Shown: positions 1 through 9,086, counted from the first letter of the stretch. The stretch is 26,795 bases of DNA from an uncultured Agathobacter sp. (GCA_934358675.1 CAKRKX010000028.1:1-26795); one strand, 5' to 3'. The notes: generated from the sequence alone by a model not told the origin. Translations and numbers: made by a program.

Positions 1-82
1 GAAAAGACTATGACTTAATAGTTAAAAAGACCTTGGAGAGGGTCTCTAAAAACTACTACTATATAATACGAGGAAACAAAAA

Positions 83-1120
83 GTGCAACAGATACACGGT
101 GGCGATATTTACCGTAATCAAGTGAATATGGATTTCTCGGTCAATACAAATCCGCTTGGAATGCCACAGACGGCGCGTGAGGCGTTGCAGAATGCGGTGT
201 TGCATGCGGACGAGTATCCCGACCCGCAGGCACAGACGTTACGCGAGTCGGTTGCATCGCATTTTGCGGTTCCGGACGAGTGGCTTTGTTTTGGAAACGG
301 CGCGTCGGAGCTTTTTTTGGCGATCGTGCATACACTTCGACCAAAGAAGATATTGATTCCGGTTCCGTCGTTTTACGGATATGAACATGCGGCGAAAGCG
401 GCGGAATGTGAGATTGTGACGTATCCGCTCGAGGCGGAAAATGATTTTACTTTACAGGATGATTTTCTGGAGATGCTTACGAAAGACATCGATCTTGTCT
501 TTCTCGCCAATCCGAACAATCCGACCGGACGATGTGTGGACAAAGCGTATGGTCTGCGGCTTCTGCAAATCTGCAAAGAAAAGCATATGAAAGTGGTACT
601 CGATGAGTGTTTTATCGAGTTCGTGGGTGAGGATGCTTCCTTTATGGAGCAATTGGAGGAATTTTCAAATCTGATCCTTGTGCGCGCGTTCACGAAGATC
701 TATGCGATACCGGGGGTGCGGCTCGGGTATCTGTTGTGTAGTGATACGGAGTTTTGTAAAAAAGTACAAAGACAGCTTCCGGAATGGAATCTCTCGACGT
801 TTGCGCAGGCGGCGGGAATTGCGGCGATCCGTGAGTACGCGTATGTGAAAGAGAGCGCGGATTTTGTGAAAAGAGAGCGCTTTTTTCTGGAAAGTAAATT
901 AAAAGAACTGGGGATGAAAGTGTATCCGGGAGATGCCGATTACCTTTTGATCTACACGAAGATTCCGCTCTACGAGCGGCTACTGAAGCGGCAGATCCTG
1001 ATTCGGGATTGTTCGAATTTTGCGGGACTGACAAGCGGGTATTACCGCATTGCGGTGCGGACGAGAGAAGAAAACGAGACGTTATGGAAAGCGATAGGTG
1101 AGTGCATTGAATCAAATTGA
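83..1120 (+). CDS. cobD: Threonine-phosphate decarboxylase / histidinol-phosphate aminotransferase-like PLP enzyme (CobD)
   Basis: A 345-aa fold-type I PLP enzyme. CobD decarboxylates L-threonine O-3-phosphate to (R)-1-amino-2-propanol phosphate, the linker of the cobalamin nucleotide loop, in the cytosol. The protein opens with IHGGDIYR and an FSVNTNPLG segment, as CobD and HisC-like proteins do. NPNNPTG is the class I/II aminotransferase motif, DEC the cofactor-binding aspartate region, and RAFTKIYAIPGVRLGY carries the Schiff-base lysine. HisC belongs to the same family, so family alone does not settle the reaction; position at the head of a cobalamin operon does. The start is GTG at 83, with an AGGAA ribosome site at 71-75. 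The 3' end overlaps cbiC by about 23 bp. The operon promoter or riboswitch is not in the 82 bases shown. Confidence 0.88.
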   Translation: MQQIHGGDIYRNQVNMDFSVNTNPLGMPQTAREALQNAVLHADEYPDPQAQTLRESVASHFAVPDEWLCFGNGASELFLAIVHTLRPKKILIPVPSFYGYEHAAKAAECEIVTYPLEAENDFTLQDDFLEMLTKDIDLVFLANPNNPTGRCVDKAYGLRLLQICKEKHMKVVLDECFIEFVGEDASFMEQLEEFSNLILVRAFTKIYAIPGVRLGYLLCSDTEFCKKVQRQLPEWNLSTFAQAAGIAAIREYAYVKESADFVKRERFFLESKLKELGMKVYPGDADYLLIYTKIPLYERLLKRQILIRDCSNFAGLTSGYYRIAVRTREENETLWKAIGECIESN

Positions 1121-1742
1121 GCAGTTGCTGCCACAGGAAATTGAAAAGAGGAGCTTTGAGATCATCGGTGAGGAGCTTGAGGCGCGCGGAATCGTGCTGC
1201 CGAAGGAACAGGAGATGATCACGAAGCGCGTGATCCATACGAGCGCCGACTTTGAATATACCGAAACGTTGACGTACTCAAAGGATGCGGTGCGGATCGC
1301 CGAGGATTTGATCTGTGAGGGCGCGGACATTGTGACGGACACGAATATGGCGCTTGCCGGAATCAATAAGAAGGCGCTTGCCACATTCGGCGGGGAGGCA
1401 CATTGTTTTATGGCAGATCCGACGGTGGCACGGCTTGCGAAGGAGCGCGGTACGACACGTGCAACGGTCAGCATGGAGATGGCGGCAAAGATTGACAAGC
1501 CGGTAATCTTTGCGGTGGGAAATGCGCCGACGGCTCTGATCCAGTTGTATAAGATGATGCAACAGAGCGGCTGGCGTCCGGCATTCGTGATCGGTGTTCC
1601 GGTCGGTTTCGTCAATGTCGAGGCGGCAAAGGAACTGATCTTAGAGTCGGATGTGCCGTATATTGTCAATCGCGGGCGCAAAGGCGGCAGCAATGTGGCG
1701 GCGGCGATCTGTAACGCGTTATTGTATGAACTGACGAGATAG
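1098..1742 (+). CDS. cbiC: Cobalt-precorrin-8 methylmutase (CbiC/CobH)
   Basis: A 214-aa protein of the usual CbiC length. It moves the C11 methyl group of cobalt-precorrin-8 to C12, giving cobyrinate. Family features seen are EEIEKRSFEI-like residues near the start (here QEIEKRSFEIIGEEL), the RVIHTSADFEY segment with the conserved catalytic His, the TDTNMALAGIN segment, and a C-terminal GFVNVEAAKE...GRKGGSNVAAAICNAL stretch. GTG at 1098 gives the listed start. A TTG at 1107 sits 5 nt after AGGTGA (1096-1101) and may be the true start, which would shorten the protein by three residues. The gene overlaps cobD upstream and is followed 16 bp later by cbiD, so translational coupling within the operon is likely. 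Confidence 0.93.
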   Translation: MSALNQIEQLLPQEIEKRSFEIIGEELEARGIVLPKEQEMITKRVIHTSADFEYTETLTYSKDAVRIAEDLICEGADIVTDTNMALAGINKKALATFGGEAHCFMADPTVARLAKERGTTRATVSMEMAAKIDKPVIFAVGNAPTALIQLYKMMQQSGWRPAFVIGVPVGFVNVEAAKELILESDVPYIVNRGRKGGSNVAAAICNALLYELTR

Positions 1743-1758
1743 AAATTGAGGGAAAGCG

Positions 1759-2961
1759 ATGCGCTATGGATTTACGACGGGAAGCTGTGCGGCTGCGGCG
1801 GCAAAAGCTGCGGCATATATGCTTCTGAGTGGAAGACAAAAGAATACGATCACGATCGATACGCCCAAAGGGATTCCTTATACGACAGAAATCCTTGACA
1901 TTTCCCGTGGCGAAAAGCGTGTGCGCTGTGCAGTCAGAAAAGACGGCGGTGACGATCCGGATATCACGAGCGGAGCGCTTGTGTATGCGCTGGTCGGCTT
2001 CAGGGCGGTGCAGAATTTATCGGGTATAACCGCGAAGAATCGTGTAAATGGTGAGCGGCAGGACGAAGAGGAACAAGCAGAGTGTGAAATTGCAGGAACT
2101 GCTTACGTCTACATTGACGGCGGTATCGGCGTAGGGAGAGTGACTAAGCCCGGTCTTGACCAGCCGGTCGGTAATGCGGCAATCAATCATGTGCCCCGCG
2201 AGATGATCACAAAAGAGGTTCTTGAAGTATGTGAACTTTTGGATTATAAGGGCGGTTTAGATGTTGAAATCTCTGTGCCGGAGGGCGAGGAACTGGCGAA
2301 GCAGACCTTTAATCCGAGACTGGGGATCGTCGGCGGCATCTCGATCCTTGGCACGAGCGGAATCGTGGAACCGATGAGCAATCAGGCACTTCTCGATACG
2401 ATCAGGGTGGAACTGAACCAAAAGCGGGTGGAAGGATACGATTGCGTGGCGATTGCACCCGGAAATTACGGTTTGGATTTTATGAAAAAGGCGTATGGAT
2501 ACAATCTGGACCGTAGCGTAAAATGCAGTAATTTTATCGGAGCAACAATCGATATGGCGGTGGAGATGGGCTTTCAGACGATGCTTCTGACCGGACACAT
2601 CGGAAAGCTGATCAAAGTTGCGGGAGGCATTATGAACACGCACTCGAAGGAAGGAGACTGCCGTATGGAGCTTCTGACCGCGTTTGCAATCCATGAGGGT
2701 GTGAGTGCCGAGGTGGCAGATGAGATTCTTTCCTGTGTAACGACGGAAGAGGCGGTACGTCTTTTGCGCGAAGCGGGAAAGCTGCAGCAAGTGATGGACT
2801 ACGCGATGGAGCGTATCCTGTTTTATCTGAATAAGCGCGCGGCAGGCAGGATGCAGGTGGAATGCATCATGTATGACAATGCGTTTGGCGAACTGGCGAA
2901 AAGTAAGGAGGCAGATCAATGGTTTACTTTGTTGGAGCGGGATCGGGAGCAGTCGATCTGA
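1759..2961 (+). CDS. cbiD: Cobalt-precorrin-5B C1-methyltransferase (CbiD)
   Basis: A 400-aa CbiD, which adds the C1 methyl group in the anaerobic pathway after CbiG has opened the ring lactone. It starts with the diagnostic RYGFTTGSCAAAAAKAA, followed by the DGGDDPDIT-G segment. Later come GIGVGRVTKPGLDQPVGNAAINHVPR and the GTSGIVEPMS and LLTGHIGKLIKVAGGIMNTHSKEGD stretches of the family. CbiD has no counterpart in the aerobic route, so it marks the cobalt-early pathway. The start is ATG at 1759, with GAGGGA about 5 nt upstream. The last 43 bp overlap cbiF, whose ribosome site lies inside this gene. An acidic stretch around residues 100-112 (RQDEEEQAE) looks like a surface-loop insertion. 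Confidence 0.96.
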   Translation: MRYGFTTGSCAAAAAKAAAYMLLSGRQKNTITIDTPKGIPYTTEILDISRGEKRVRCAVRKDGGDDPDITSGALVYALVGFRAVQNLSGITAKNRVNGERQDEEEQAECEIAGTAYVYIDGGIGVGRVTKPGLDQPVGNAAINHVPREMITKEVLEVCELLDYKGGLDVEISVPEGEELAKQTFNPRLGIVGGISILGTSGIVEPMSNQALLDTIRVELNQKRVEGYDCVAIAPGNYGLDFMKKAYGYNLDRSVKCSNFIGATIDMAVEMGFQTMLLTGHIGKLIKVAGGIMNTHSKEGDCRMELLTAFAIHEGVSAEVADEILSCVTTEEAVRLLREAGKLQQVMDYAMERILFYLNKRAAGRMQVECIMYDNAFGELAKSKEADQWFTLLERDREQSI

Positions 2962-3677
2962 TCACGGTGCGCGGAATGCGCCTGTTGCAAAAAGCAGATG
3001 TGATCATCTATGCGGGATCTCTGGTCAATCCGGAACTGCTGGATTATGCGAAGGACAACTGTCAGATATATAACAGCGCAAAGATGACGCTGGATGAGGT
3101 GATCGCTGTCATGAAGGACGCACATGAGCAGGGACAGGAACTTGTCCGGCTGCACACCGGTGACCCGAGTGTGTACGGTGCAATCCGTGAGCAGATGGAT
3201 GCACTGGATGCACTTGGTATAGAATATGAGAGCTGTCCGGGCGTGAGTGCCTGTTTCGGTGCGGCGGCATCGTTGAATCTGGAGTATACACTTCCGGATA
3301 TCTCACAGTCGCTGATCATCACGCGCATGGAAGGAAAGACAAAAGTACCGCCAAAGGAGAGCATTGAAAGCTTTGCGGCGCATCAGGCTTCCATGGCAAT
3401 CTACTTAAGTACCGGAATGTTAGAGGAATTGAGCCGACGGCTGATCGCGGGCGGATATGAGGCTAAGACTCCTGCGGTGATCGTGTACAAGGCAACCTGG
3501 CCGGAGGAGGAGGCGTATACCTGTACGGTCGGCACACTTGCTGATACGGCGGAGGCTCATCACATTACAAAGACGGCACTTGTGCTCGTTGGGGATGTGA
3601 TCACGCATCAGCATTATCAGAAGTCACGGCTTTATGCGCCGGATTTCTCCACAGAATTTCGTGAGGCAAAAGAATGA
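2919..3677 (+). CDS. cbiF: Cobalt-precorrin-4 C11-methyltransferase (CbiF/CobM)
   Basis: A 252-aa SAM-dependent tetrapyrrole methylase that methylates C11 of cobalt-precorrin-4. It begins VYFVGAGSGAVDLITVRG, the first SAM-loop motif of the family (compare VYFVGAGPGDPELIT). LHTGDPSVYGAIREQ is the second, and EYESCPGVSACFGAAASL and ISQSLIITRMEGKT follow in the CbiF order. The last two segments separate CbiF from CbiH and CbiL. ATG at 2919 is set by AAGGAGG at 2905-2911. It overlaps cbiD by 43 bp and cbiG by 4 bp (ATGA), a classic coupled junction. The first Pro of the usual GAGPG loop is Ser here, which is seen in some homologues and probably has no effect. Confidence 0.95.
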   Translation: MVYFVGAGSGAVDLITVRGMRLLQKADVIIYAGSLVNPELLDYAKDNCQIYNSAKMTLDEVIAVMKDAHEQGQELVRLHTGDPSVYGAIREQMDALDALGIEYESCPGVSACFGAAASLNLEYTLPDISQSLIITRMEGKTKVPPKESIESFAAHQASMAIYLSTGMLEELSRRLIAGGYEAKTPAVIVYKATWPEEEAYTCTVGTLADTAEAHHITKTALVLVGDVITHQHYQKSRLYAPDFSTEFREAKE

Positions 3678-4894
3678 AACTTGCAATCATCAGTTTTACG
3701 GAAAATGGAATCGCGTTATCACAAAAAATTGCGGAGCGGGTAATAGACCTTAATGTACAATTGTATACGAAGTGTTCCCGCTATCAAGATAAAGCCGACA
3801 TATGTGAAAACGGTATTCGGGGAGTAACGCAGGCGGTATGTGAGGCAAAAGATCCTTCGACAGAGAAACATAAGATCCGGTTTGTCGAGGAATCACTTGC
3901 GGAATGGGCGAAGCAGCACATGATAGAGGATGAAGCAATCCTCTTTATCGGGGCATGCGGGATTGCGGTCCGTGCGATTGCACCGAATCTGACCGACAAG
4001 CTGCATGATGTTCCGGTGCTTGTGATGGACGAGATGGGACAGTATGTCATCCCAATCCTTGCGGGACATGTGGGAGGTGCAAACGAACTGGCACATATGC
4101 TGGCGGATGCAATGCTGGCGCAGGAGGTTATTACGACGGCTACGGATATTCAGGACAAGTTCGCGGTCGATCTGTTTGCAAAGAAGCATCATTTGCAGAT
4201 ATTAAATAAGGACGGCATCGCGAAAGTGTCCGCAAAAGTTCTTGCAGGAGAAGAGATTACAATTTCCATCGAACATGCATTTCCGAAGAAAAGCAAGGCT
4301 TGTATGTATGATGCGGAGAATGATACATATAGAGGTGACAACACAAAATTGTGTAGCAGACAGGATTCACCTGATGAAAGTGTCTTACATGATAATATGT
4401 TACGTTTGGTAGCGTATCCACCCACAGAAAAAGTAGATATCATAGTAGCGGAAGATCCAAAACAATATGACACATTGATCTACTTACGCCCCAGGCAGTA
4501 TGTCGTAGGCATGGGCTGCCGGAGAGACAAAGATCCGGCACAGCTTATCGCTTTTTACAGGGAGACATTAAAGGATGCGGGGATTGAGGAGGAGCAGGTC
4601 TATGCGATTGCCTCGATTGATAAGAAGAAGGATGAGGCCGGACTGATCGCGATCAGTCAAAAGGCAAGGATTCCGTTTTTGATATATACCGCAGAGGAAC
4701 TGCTTAAGGTGGACGGCGATTTCCATGCATCGGCGTTTGTTGCGTCGCAGGTGGGGGTGGACAATGTCTGCGAGCGTGCGGCTTTGACAGGCTGCGGAGC
4801 AAATGGAAAACTGATTTATGAGAAGCATGCGAAAGACGGCATGACAATTGCAATTGCAAAAAGAGAATGGAGTGTAACGTTCGATGAAAAATAG
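3674..4894 (+). CDS. cbiG: Cobalt-precorrin-5A hydrolase (CbiG)
   Basis: A 406-aa CbiG, which opens the delta-lactone of cobalt-precorrin-5A and releases acetaldehyde (the C20 fragment) in the anaerobic pathway. The N-terminal domain, about residues 1-200, has GACGIAVRAIAPNLTDK and PILAGHVGGANELA. The C-terminal domain begins near residue 275 with VVGMGCRRDKD and includes ASIDKKKDEAGL and AALTGCGANGKL, the usual CbiG C-domain order. The linker, about residues 205-270, is richer in A+T and in hydrophilic residues than the domains either side. It probably corresponds to the variable middle region of the family. The ATG overlaps the cbiF stop by 4 bp, and the 3' end overlaps cbiH by 11 bp. Confidence 0.95.
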   Translation: MKLAIISFTENGIALSQKIAERVIDLNVQLYTKCSRYQDKADICENGIRGVTQAVCEAKDPSTEKHKIRFVEESLAEWAKQHMIEDEAILFIGACGIAVRAIAPNLTDKLHDVPVLVMDEMGQYVIPILAGHVGGANELAHMLADAMLAQEVITTATDIQDKFAVDLFAKKHHLQILNKDGIAKVSAKVLAGEEITISIEHAFPKKSKACMYDAENDTYRGDNTKLCSRQDSPDESVLHDNMLRLVAYPPTEKVDIIVAEDPKQYDTLIYLRPRQYVVGMGCRRDKDPAQLIAFYRETLKDAGIEEEQVYAIASIDKKKDEAGLIAISQKARIPFLIYTAEELLKVDGDFHASAFVASQVGVDNVCERAALTGCGANGKLIYEKHAKDGMTIAIAKREWSVTFDEK

Positions 4895-5651
4895 AGTGTA
4901 TGTGATCGGTATGGGGCCGGGCAATGAGAATATGATGACGGGCGAGGCACTTGCGGCGCTCGAGGAGTCGGAGGTCATTGTCGGCTATACGGTCTATATA
5001 AAATTACTGGGTGAGCGGTTTGCGGATAAGACGCTTCTCACCACGCCGATGCGGCAGGAGGAGGAGCGCTGCAGACTCTGCTTTGATGAGGCGGCAAAAG
5101 GCCATAAGGTGTCGCTGATCTGCAGCGGGGATGCGGGTGTCTACGGACTCGCATCACTGATGTTTGAGGTTGGGAAGGAATATCCGGAAACGGAAGTGTA
5201 TGTGATTCCCGGCATTACTGCGGCAAACAGCGGAGCAGCCGTGCTCGGCGCGCCGTTAAATCACGACTTTTGCGTAATTTCACTGAGCGATCTGCTGACC
5301 CCTTGGGAGAAGATCGAAAAACGACTTCTTGCGGCGGCACAGGGCGATTTTGCGATGGCAATCTACAATCCGTCGAGCCACAAGCGCAAGGATTATCTGC
5401 AAAAAGCGTGCGATATTCTTCTTACTGTCATTGAGCCGGAGCGGCCTTGCGGTTATGTGGAGAATATCGGAAGAGAGGGCACGAGGGCGGTCTGTTGTAC
5501 GCTCGGGGAATTGCGAAACGCCGAAGTCAATATGTTTACAACCGTTTTTATCGGCAATCAGGGAACCGAGATCATAGATGGAAAGCTGGTTACAAAGAGA
5601 GGGTATCAAATTGAACGAAATACTGATCTTCGCGGGAACAACGGAAGGTAG
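4884..5651 (+). CDS. cbiH: Cobalt-factor III / precorrin-3B C17-methyltransferase (CbiH/CobJ)
   Basis: A 255-aa SAM methylase that methylates C17 and drives ring contraction to the delta-lactone intermediate. It starts VYVIGMGPGNENMMTGEA, the SAM-binding loop. CSGDAGVYGLASL and VIPGITAANSGAAVLGAPLNHDFCVISLSDLLTPW follow; the last segment is diagnostic of CbiH. The IYNPSS-KRKDYL and GREGT segments are also present. ATG at 4884 overlaps the cbiG stop by 11 bp. The C-terminus overlaps the next gene by 41 bp if that gene starts at TTG 5611. No extra C-terminal Fe-S or cysteine domain is present, unlike the long CbiH60-type enzymes. Confidence 0.95.
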   Translation: MKNRVYVIGMGPGNENMMTGEALAALEESEVIVGYTVYIKLLGERFADKTLLTTPMRQEEERCRLCFDEAAKGHKVSLICSGDAGVYGLASLMFEVGKEYPETEVYVIPGITAANSGAAVLGAPLNHDFCVISLSDLLTPWEKIEKRLLAAAQGDFAMAIYNPSSHKRKDYLQKACDILLTVIEPERPCGYVENIGREGTRAVCCTLGELRNAEVNMFTTVFIGNQGTEIIDGKLVTKRGYQIERNTDLRGNNGR

Positions 5652-7638
5652 AGAACTGTCTGAATGTCTCGCAAATGCAAAAATGCGCCACACAATCTGT
5701 GTTGCGACAGAATATGGGGAAGTCGTGCTCGGCGGGCATCCTTATGCCACGATCCATCAGGGACGCATGGATGAAAAGGCAATGCTTGTGTTTATGCAGC
5801 GTGGGGAATATGCGCTTGTCGTCGATGCAACGCACCCGTATGCAACCGTTGTGACGGAAAATATTAAGGCTGCGGCAAAAGCCTGTGATATGCCGTATCT
5901 TCGTCTGCTCAGAGACACAGGGGCAGAGGATGCGGCGGAAGGCATCGCTCGATTTGCGGACAATGAGGCGTGTGCGGAGGCACTTGAGAACGTTCATGGA
6001 AATATTCTACTTACGACCGGAAGCAAGGAACTTTCTGTGTACTGTAAGAACCCGTCTGTGAAGGAACGCCTTTTTGTGCGCGTGCTTCCGGGGATGGAGA
6101 GCATTTCACTCTGCCATGAGCAGGGGATTACAGGAAAGCAGATCATCGCGATGCAGGGACCGTTTTGTGTGGAGATGAATGAGGCACTGATCCATCAGTA
6201 CAAGATCGCATGTCTTGTTACAAAGCAGAGCGGCGCAAATGGTGGTTATCAGGATAAGATTACGGCGGCAAAGAACGCCGGGATTCCGGTGTATGTAATC
6301 GGACAAAGTGAATCGGCAGAGGGGCTGTCGTTTGCGCAGGTGTGCCAAAAATTAGAGCAGTTATCCGGGCAGAAGATTTTGCCACAGTCACAGATGGAGA
6401 TTATTCTTGCGGGAATCGGCATGGGCGATGAATGGTCATTGACTGCGGAGGTGCAGCAGGCGATCCGAAATGCTGACTATCTATTCGGTGCGGGCCGGAT
6501 GATCGAAGGTTACACACCGCGGATCGAGAAGAAACCGTATTATCTGGCGGAGCAGATCATTCCGTATTTAAGTCAGGTGCAGCAGTCCGGGAATCTGCAA
6601 TCGAAGAAAGCGGTTATTCTGCTTTCCGGGGACAGCGGATTCTACAGTGGCTGTCAGAACTTGTATGAAAAGCTACAGGAAGCGTGTAAGGAACAGACAT
6701 TGCAGGCGAGTGTGCGTGTGCTTCCGGGAATCTCATCGGTTTCCTATCTGGCATCGCGTGTCGGTGTCGGATATCAGGATGCAAAAATTTTGAGTATGCA
6801 TGGCAAGAAGCTTTACAATCTGACAAGGACAATCTGTTATGAAAAGAAGACGTTTGTGCTTGTATCGGGCGTCGAGGATATAAAGCGGATCGGGCAGCAG
6901 TTGATCGAAGCGGGACTTTTCACATGTAAGGTGCTCATAGGCTACCAATTGTCGTACCCGGATGAGGAGATTCTTACGCTCACACCGCAGGAGTGTACCG
7001 CGTGTGAGAAGAAGGGCTTGTATATCTGCCTGATTTTAAATCCGGCGGCGAAAGAAAAACCGCTCACACACGGTATGCCGGATGATACCTTTATCCGCGA
7101 CAAGGTTCCGATGACGAAGGAAGAGGTGCGTGAGGTCAGTATCTGTAAGTTACATCTGCATGAGAATGCCATCGTCTATGATGTGGGGAGTGGAACCGGA
7201 TCGATCGCGATGGAGATGGCGGCGCGCTCGGAATCCGTCCGCGTGTATGCCATCGAGCGAAAGCCGGAGGCGGTCGCACTGATCGAGAAGAATTGTAAGC
7301 AGCTTGGACTTGAAAATATTGAGATCGTGGAAGTCGAGGCACCGGACGGACTGGAGGAACTTCCGGCTCCGACGCATGCGTTTATCGGCGGAAGTGGCGG
7401 TAACTTAAAAGAAATATTGAATGTTTTATATCATAAGAATCCGACGATGCGCATTGTGATCAATGCGATCAGTATGGAGACATTCTGCGAGATGCGGGAA
7501 GTTCTTTCGGTATTTCCAATCGAGCAGGAGGAGATTGTGCAGATGCAGGTAAGCCGGGCAGCAGTCGCAGGCTCGTATCATCTGATGAGAGCGGAAAATC
7601 CGGTATGGATCTGTGCATTCAGTTTTAAGAAGCAATGA
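5611..7638 (+). CDS. cbiJ-cbiE-cbiT: Triple fusion: cobalt-precorrin-6A reductase (CbiJ) - C5-methyltransferase (CbiE) - C15-methyltransferase/decarboxylase (CbiT)
   Basis: About 675 aa, holding three enzymes. Residues 1-250 are CbiJ/CobK: ILIFAGTTEGREL near the start, VVDATHPYA, then TGSKEL and KQSG-NGGYQDKI. Residues 262-470 are CbiE, a SAM tetrapyrrole methylase that begins EIILAGIGMGD and has LLSGDSGFYSG and VLPGISSVSYLASR. Residues 495-675 are CbiT, with TKEEVREVSICKL, the SAM loop YDVGSGTGSIAMEMA near residue 525, and AFIGGSGG. Together they would reduce cobalt-precorrin-6A, then methylate C5 and C15 and decarboxylate. The frame is open from an ATG at 5578, but TTG at 5611 has AGAGAGGG at 5596-5603 and puts the family's normal first residues at the N-terminus, so it is preferred. 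CbiE-CbiT fusion (CobL) is common; adding CbiJ is less so. Confidence 0.93.
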   Translation: MNEILIFAGTTEGRELSECLANAKMRHTICVATEYGEVVLGGHPYATIHQGRMDEKAMLVFMQRGEYALVVDATHPYATVVTENIKAAAKACDMPYLRLLRDTGAEDAAEGIARFADNEACAEALENVHGNILLTTGSKELSVYCKNPSVKERLFVRVLPGMESISLCHEQGITGKQIIAMQGPFCVEMNEALIHQYKIACLVTKQSGANGGYQDKITAAKNAGIPVYVIGQSESAEGLSFAQVCQKLEQLSGQKILPQSQMEIILAGIGMGDEWSLTAEVQQAIRNADYLFGAGRMIEGYTPRIEKKPYYLAEQIIPYLSQVQQSGNLQSKKAVILLSGDSGFYSGCQNLYEKLQEACKEQTLQASVRVLPGISSVSYLASRVGVGYQDAKILSMHGKKLYNLTRTICYEKKTFVLVSGVEDIKRIGQQLIEAGLFTCKVLIGYQLSYPDEEILTLTPQECTACEKKGLYICLILNPAAKEKPLTHGMPDDTFIRDKVPMTKEEVREVSICKLHLHENAIVYDVGSGTGSIAMEMAARSESVRVYAIERKPEAVALIEKNCKQLGLENIEIVEVEAPDGLEELPAPTHAFIGGSGGNLKEILNVLYHKNPTMRIVINAISMETFCEMREVLSVFPIEQEEIVQMQVSRAAVAGSYHLMRAENPVWICAFSFKKQ

Positions 7639-7721
7639 AGTTGATTTATGAAGTGTTTCGGAATTGCAAAAAATCATTGGATGTGAAAGAGAAAGTATGG
7701 AATTGAGGGAAGGAGGCTGCC

Positions 7722-9083
7722 TTGAAACTTCGACGAATCATGCTTGCCGCACCAAAGAGCGGGAGCGGTAAGACGACGATCACCTGTGCGTTATTGCAGG
7801 CATTAAAAAACAGGGGCGAACAGGTTATCTCGTACAAATGTGGTCCCGATTATATTGATCCGATGTTTCACAAAACTGTGATCGGTGTTCCTTCGAAGAA
7901 TCTGGATACCTTTTTTACAGGCGAAGCGGTAACAAAATCGTTGTTTTTACAGGATCGAAGCGAGGATGATTTTGCGGTCATCGAGGGTGTCATGGGACTT
8001 TACGATGGACTCGGCGGCGTGCGTGAGGAAGGTTCGTCCTACCATCTGGCAAAGGTGACAGACACTCCGATCATTCTTGTGGTAGATGCCAAAGGCATGG
8101 GGCGCTCCATTCTTCCGATGATCGCCGGATTTCTTGCCTATGATACGGAGCATCTGATCCGTGGTGTGATCCTAAACCGGATGTCTGCGATGTATTACGG
8201 CACGATCAAGCCGCTCATCGAGGCGGAGCTTCCGGTAAAAGTCGTGGGGTATGTGCCGGATCAAAAGGACGGAACGCTTGCCAGCCGCCATCTGGGTCTT
8301 GTGATGCCGCAGGAGATCCCGGATCTTCGCAGGTCACTGAATGAACTTACCATGATGGTCACACAGACGGTCTCTGTGGATGAAATGATCGCAATTGCAG
8401 AGACAGCACCGGAAATTGCAGGCGAGGAATTTCATCCTTACGGAAGAAAGCAGGAAGAGACGCGTCCGGTGATCGCGGTCGCAAAAGATGAGGCATTCTG
8501 CTTTTACTATGAGGACAATCTTCGGATGCTGCAAGAGTGTGGTGCAGAAATAAAATATTTTTCGCCGATCCATGATAAAGCGTTTCCGGCTGGCTGCGCG
8601 GGAATCCTTCTCGGCGGAGGTTATCCGGAGCTGTATGTGAGAGAACTGAGTGAAAATGAACCGATGAAAGCGGCGATACGGCAGGCTGTCGAGGCGGGAA
8701 TGCCGATGGTTGCGGAGTGTGGCGGATTTTTATATCTTCACGAGTCAATCACAACACAGAGTGGAGAAAACTATCCGCTGGTTGGTGTAATCAGAGCACA
8801 GTGCAGCTATAAAAACAAACTTGTTCGGTTCGGCTATATCGAACTGGAAGAGAAAGAGAGTAATTTTCTTCCGGAGGGCGAGCGCATCCGTGCGCACGAG
8901 TTTCATTATTTTGACAGTACCGACAACGGAGAGAATTGCGTGGCAACGAAGCCGTTGACCGGACGAACCTATCCGTGTGTGATCGATCATGACAACTTGT
9001 GGCTTGGTTTTGCACATCTGTATTATCCGTCGAATCCGGGATTTGTGTCTTCTTTTATAAAAAAGGCGCAAAATTTCAAATGA
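7722..9083 (+). CDS. cbiA: Cobyrinate a,c-diamide synthase (CbiA/CobB)
   Basis: A 453-aa ATP- and glutamine-dependent amidase that converts cobyrinate to the a,c-diamide. The N-terminal dethiobiotin-synthetase-like domain has the P-loop APKSGSGKTT (residues 10-19), followed by SYKCGPDYIDPMFH and EGVMGLYDG. The C-terminal class I glutamine amidotransferase domain carries the nucleophile in VAECGGFLYL (Cys about 333) and a late HEFHYFD segment with the partner His. Length and order are those of CbiA rather than CbiP. It starts at TTG 7722, with AGGAGG at 7711-7716. It is separated from the triple fusion by 83 bp with no other gene visible, and is probably the last gene of the operon. Confidence 0.95.
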   Translation: MKLRRIMLAAPKSGSGKTTITCALLQALKNRGEQVISYKCGPDYIDPMFHKTVIGVPSKNLDTFFTGEAVTKSLFLQDRSEDDFAVIEGVMGLYDGLGGVREEGSSYHLAKVTDTPIILVVDAKGMGRSILPMIAGFLAYDTEHLIRGVILNRMSAMYYGTIKPLIEAELPVKVVGYVPDQKDGTLASRHLGLVMPQEIPDLRRSLNELTMMVTQTVSVDEMIAIAETAPEIAGEEFHPYGRKQEETRPVIAVAKDEAFCFYYEDNLRMLQECGAEIKYFSPIHDKAFPAGCAGILLGGGYPELYVRELSENEPMKAAIRQAVEAGMPMVAECGGFLYLHESITTQSGENYPLVGVIRAQCSYKNKLVRFGYIELEEKESNFLPEGERIRAHEFHYFDSTDNGENCVATKPLTGRTYPCVIDHDNLWLGFAHLYYPSNPGFVSSFIKKAQNFK

Positions 9084-9086
9084 AAA

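Noticed and set aside
28..67. Hairpin AGACC/GGTCT and TATAAT at 62-67 as terminator and promoter of cobD
   Set aside because: The stem is 5 bp with no T-run on the + strand. The TATAAT lies too close to the ribosome site and has no -35.
1..125. Open frame from the window start to a TGA at 123-125, possibly the end of an upstream gene
   Set aside because: Forty open codons are not significant in AT-rich DNA, and the frame would overlap cobD by 43 bp. It has no recognisable motif. Overlaps of this size do occur in this operon, so it stays possible.
2257..2919. 220-aa open frame on the - strand
   Set aside because: Complement of cbiD; composition rich in His, Arg and Leu as expected for a shadow.
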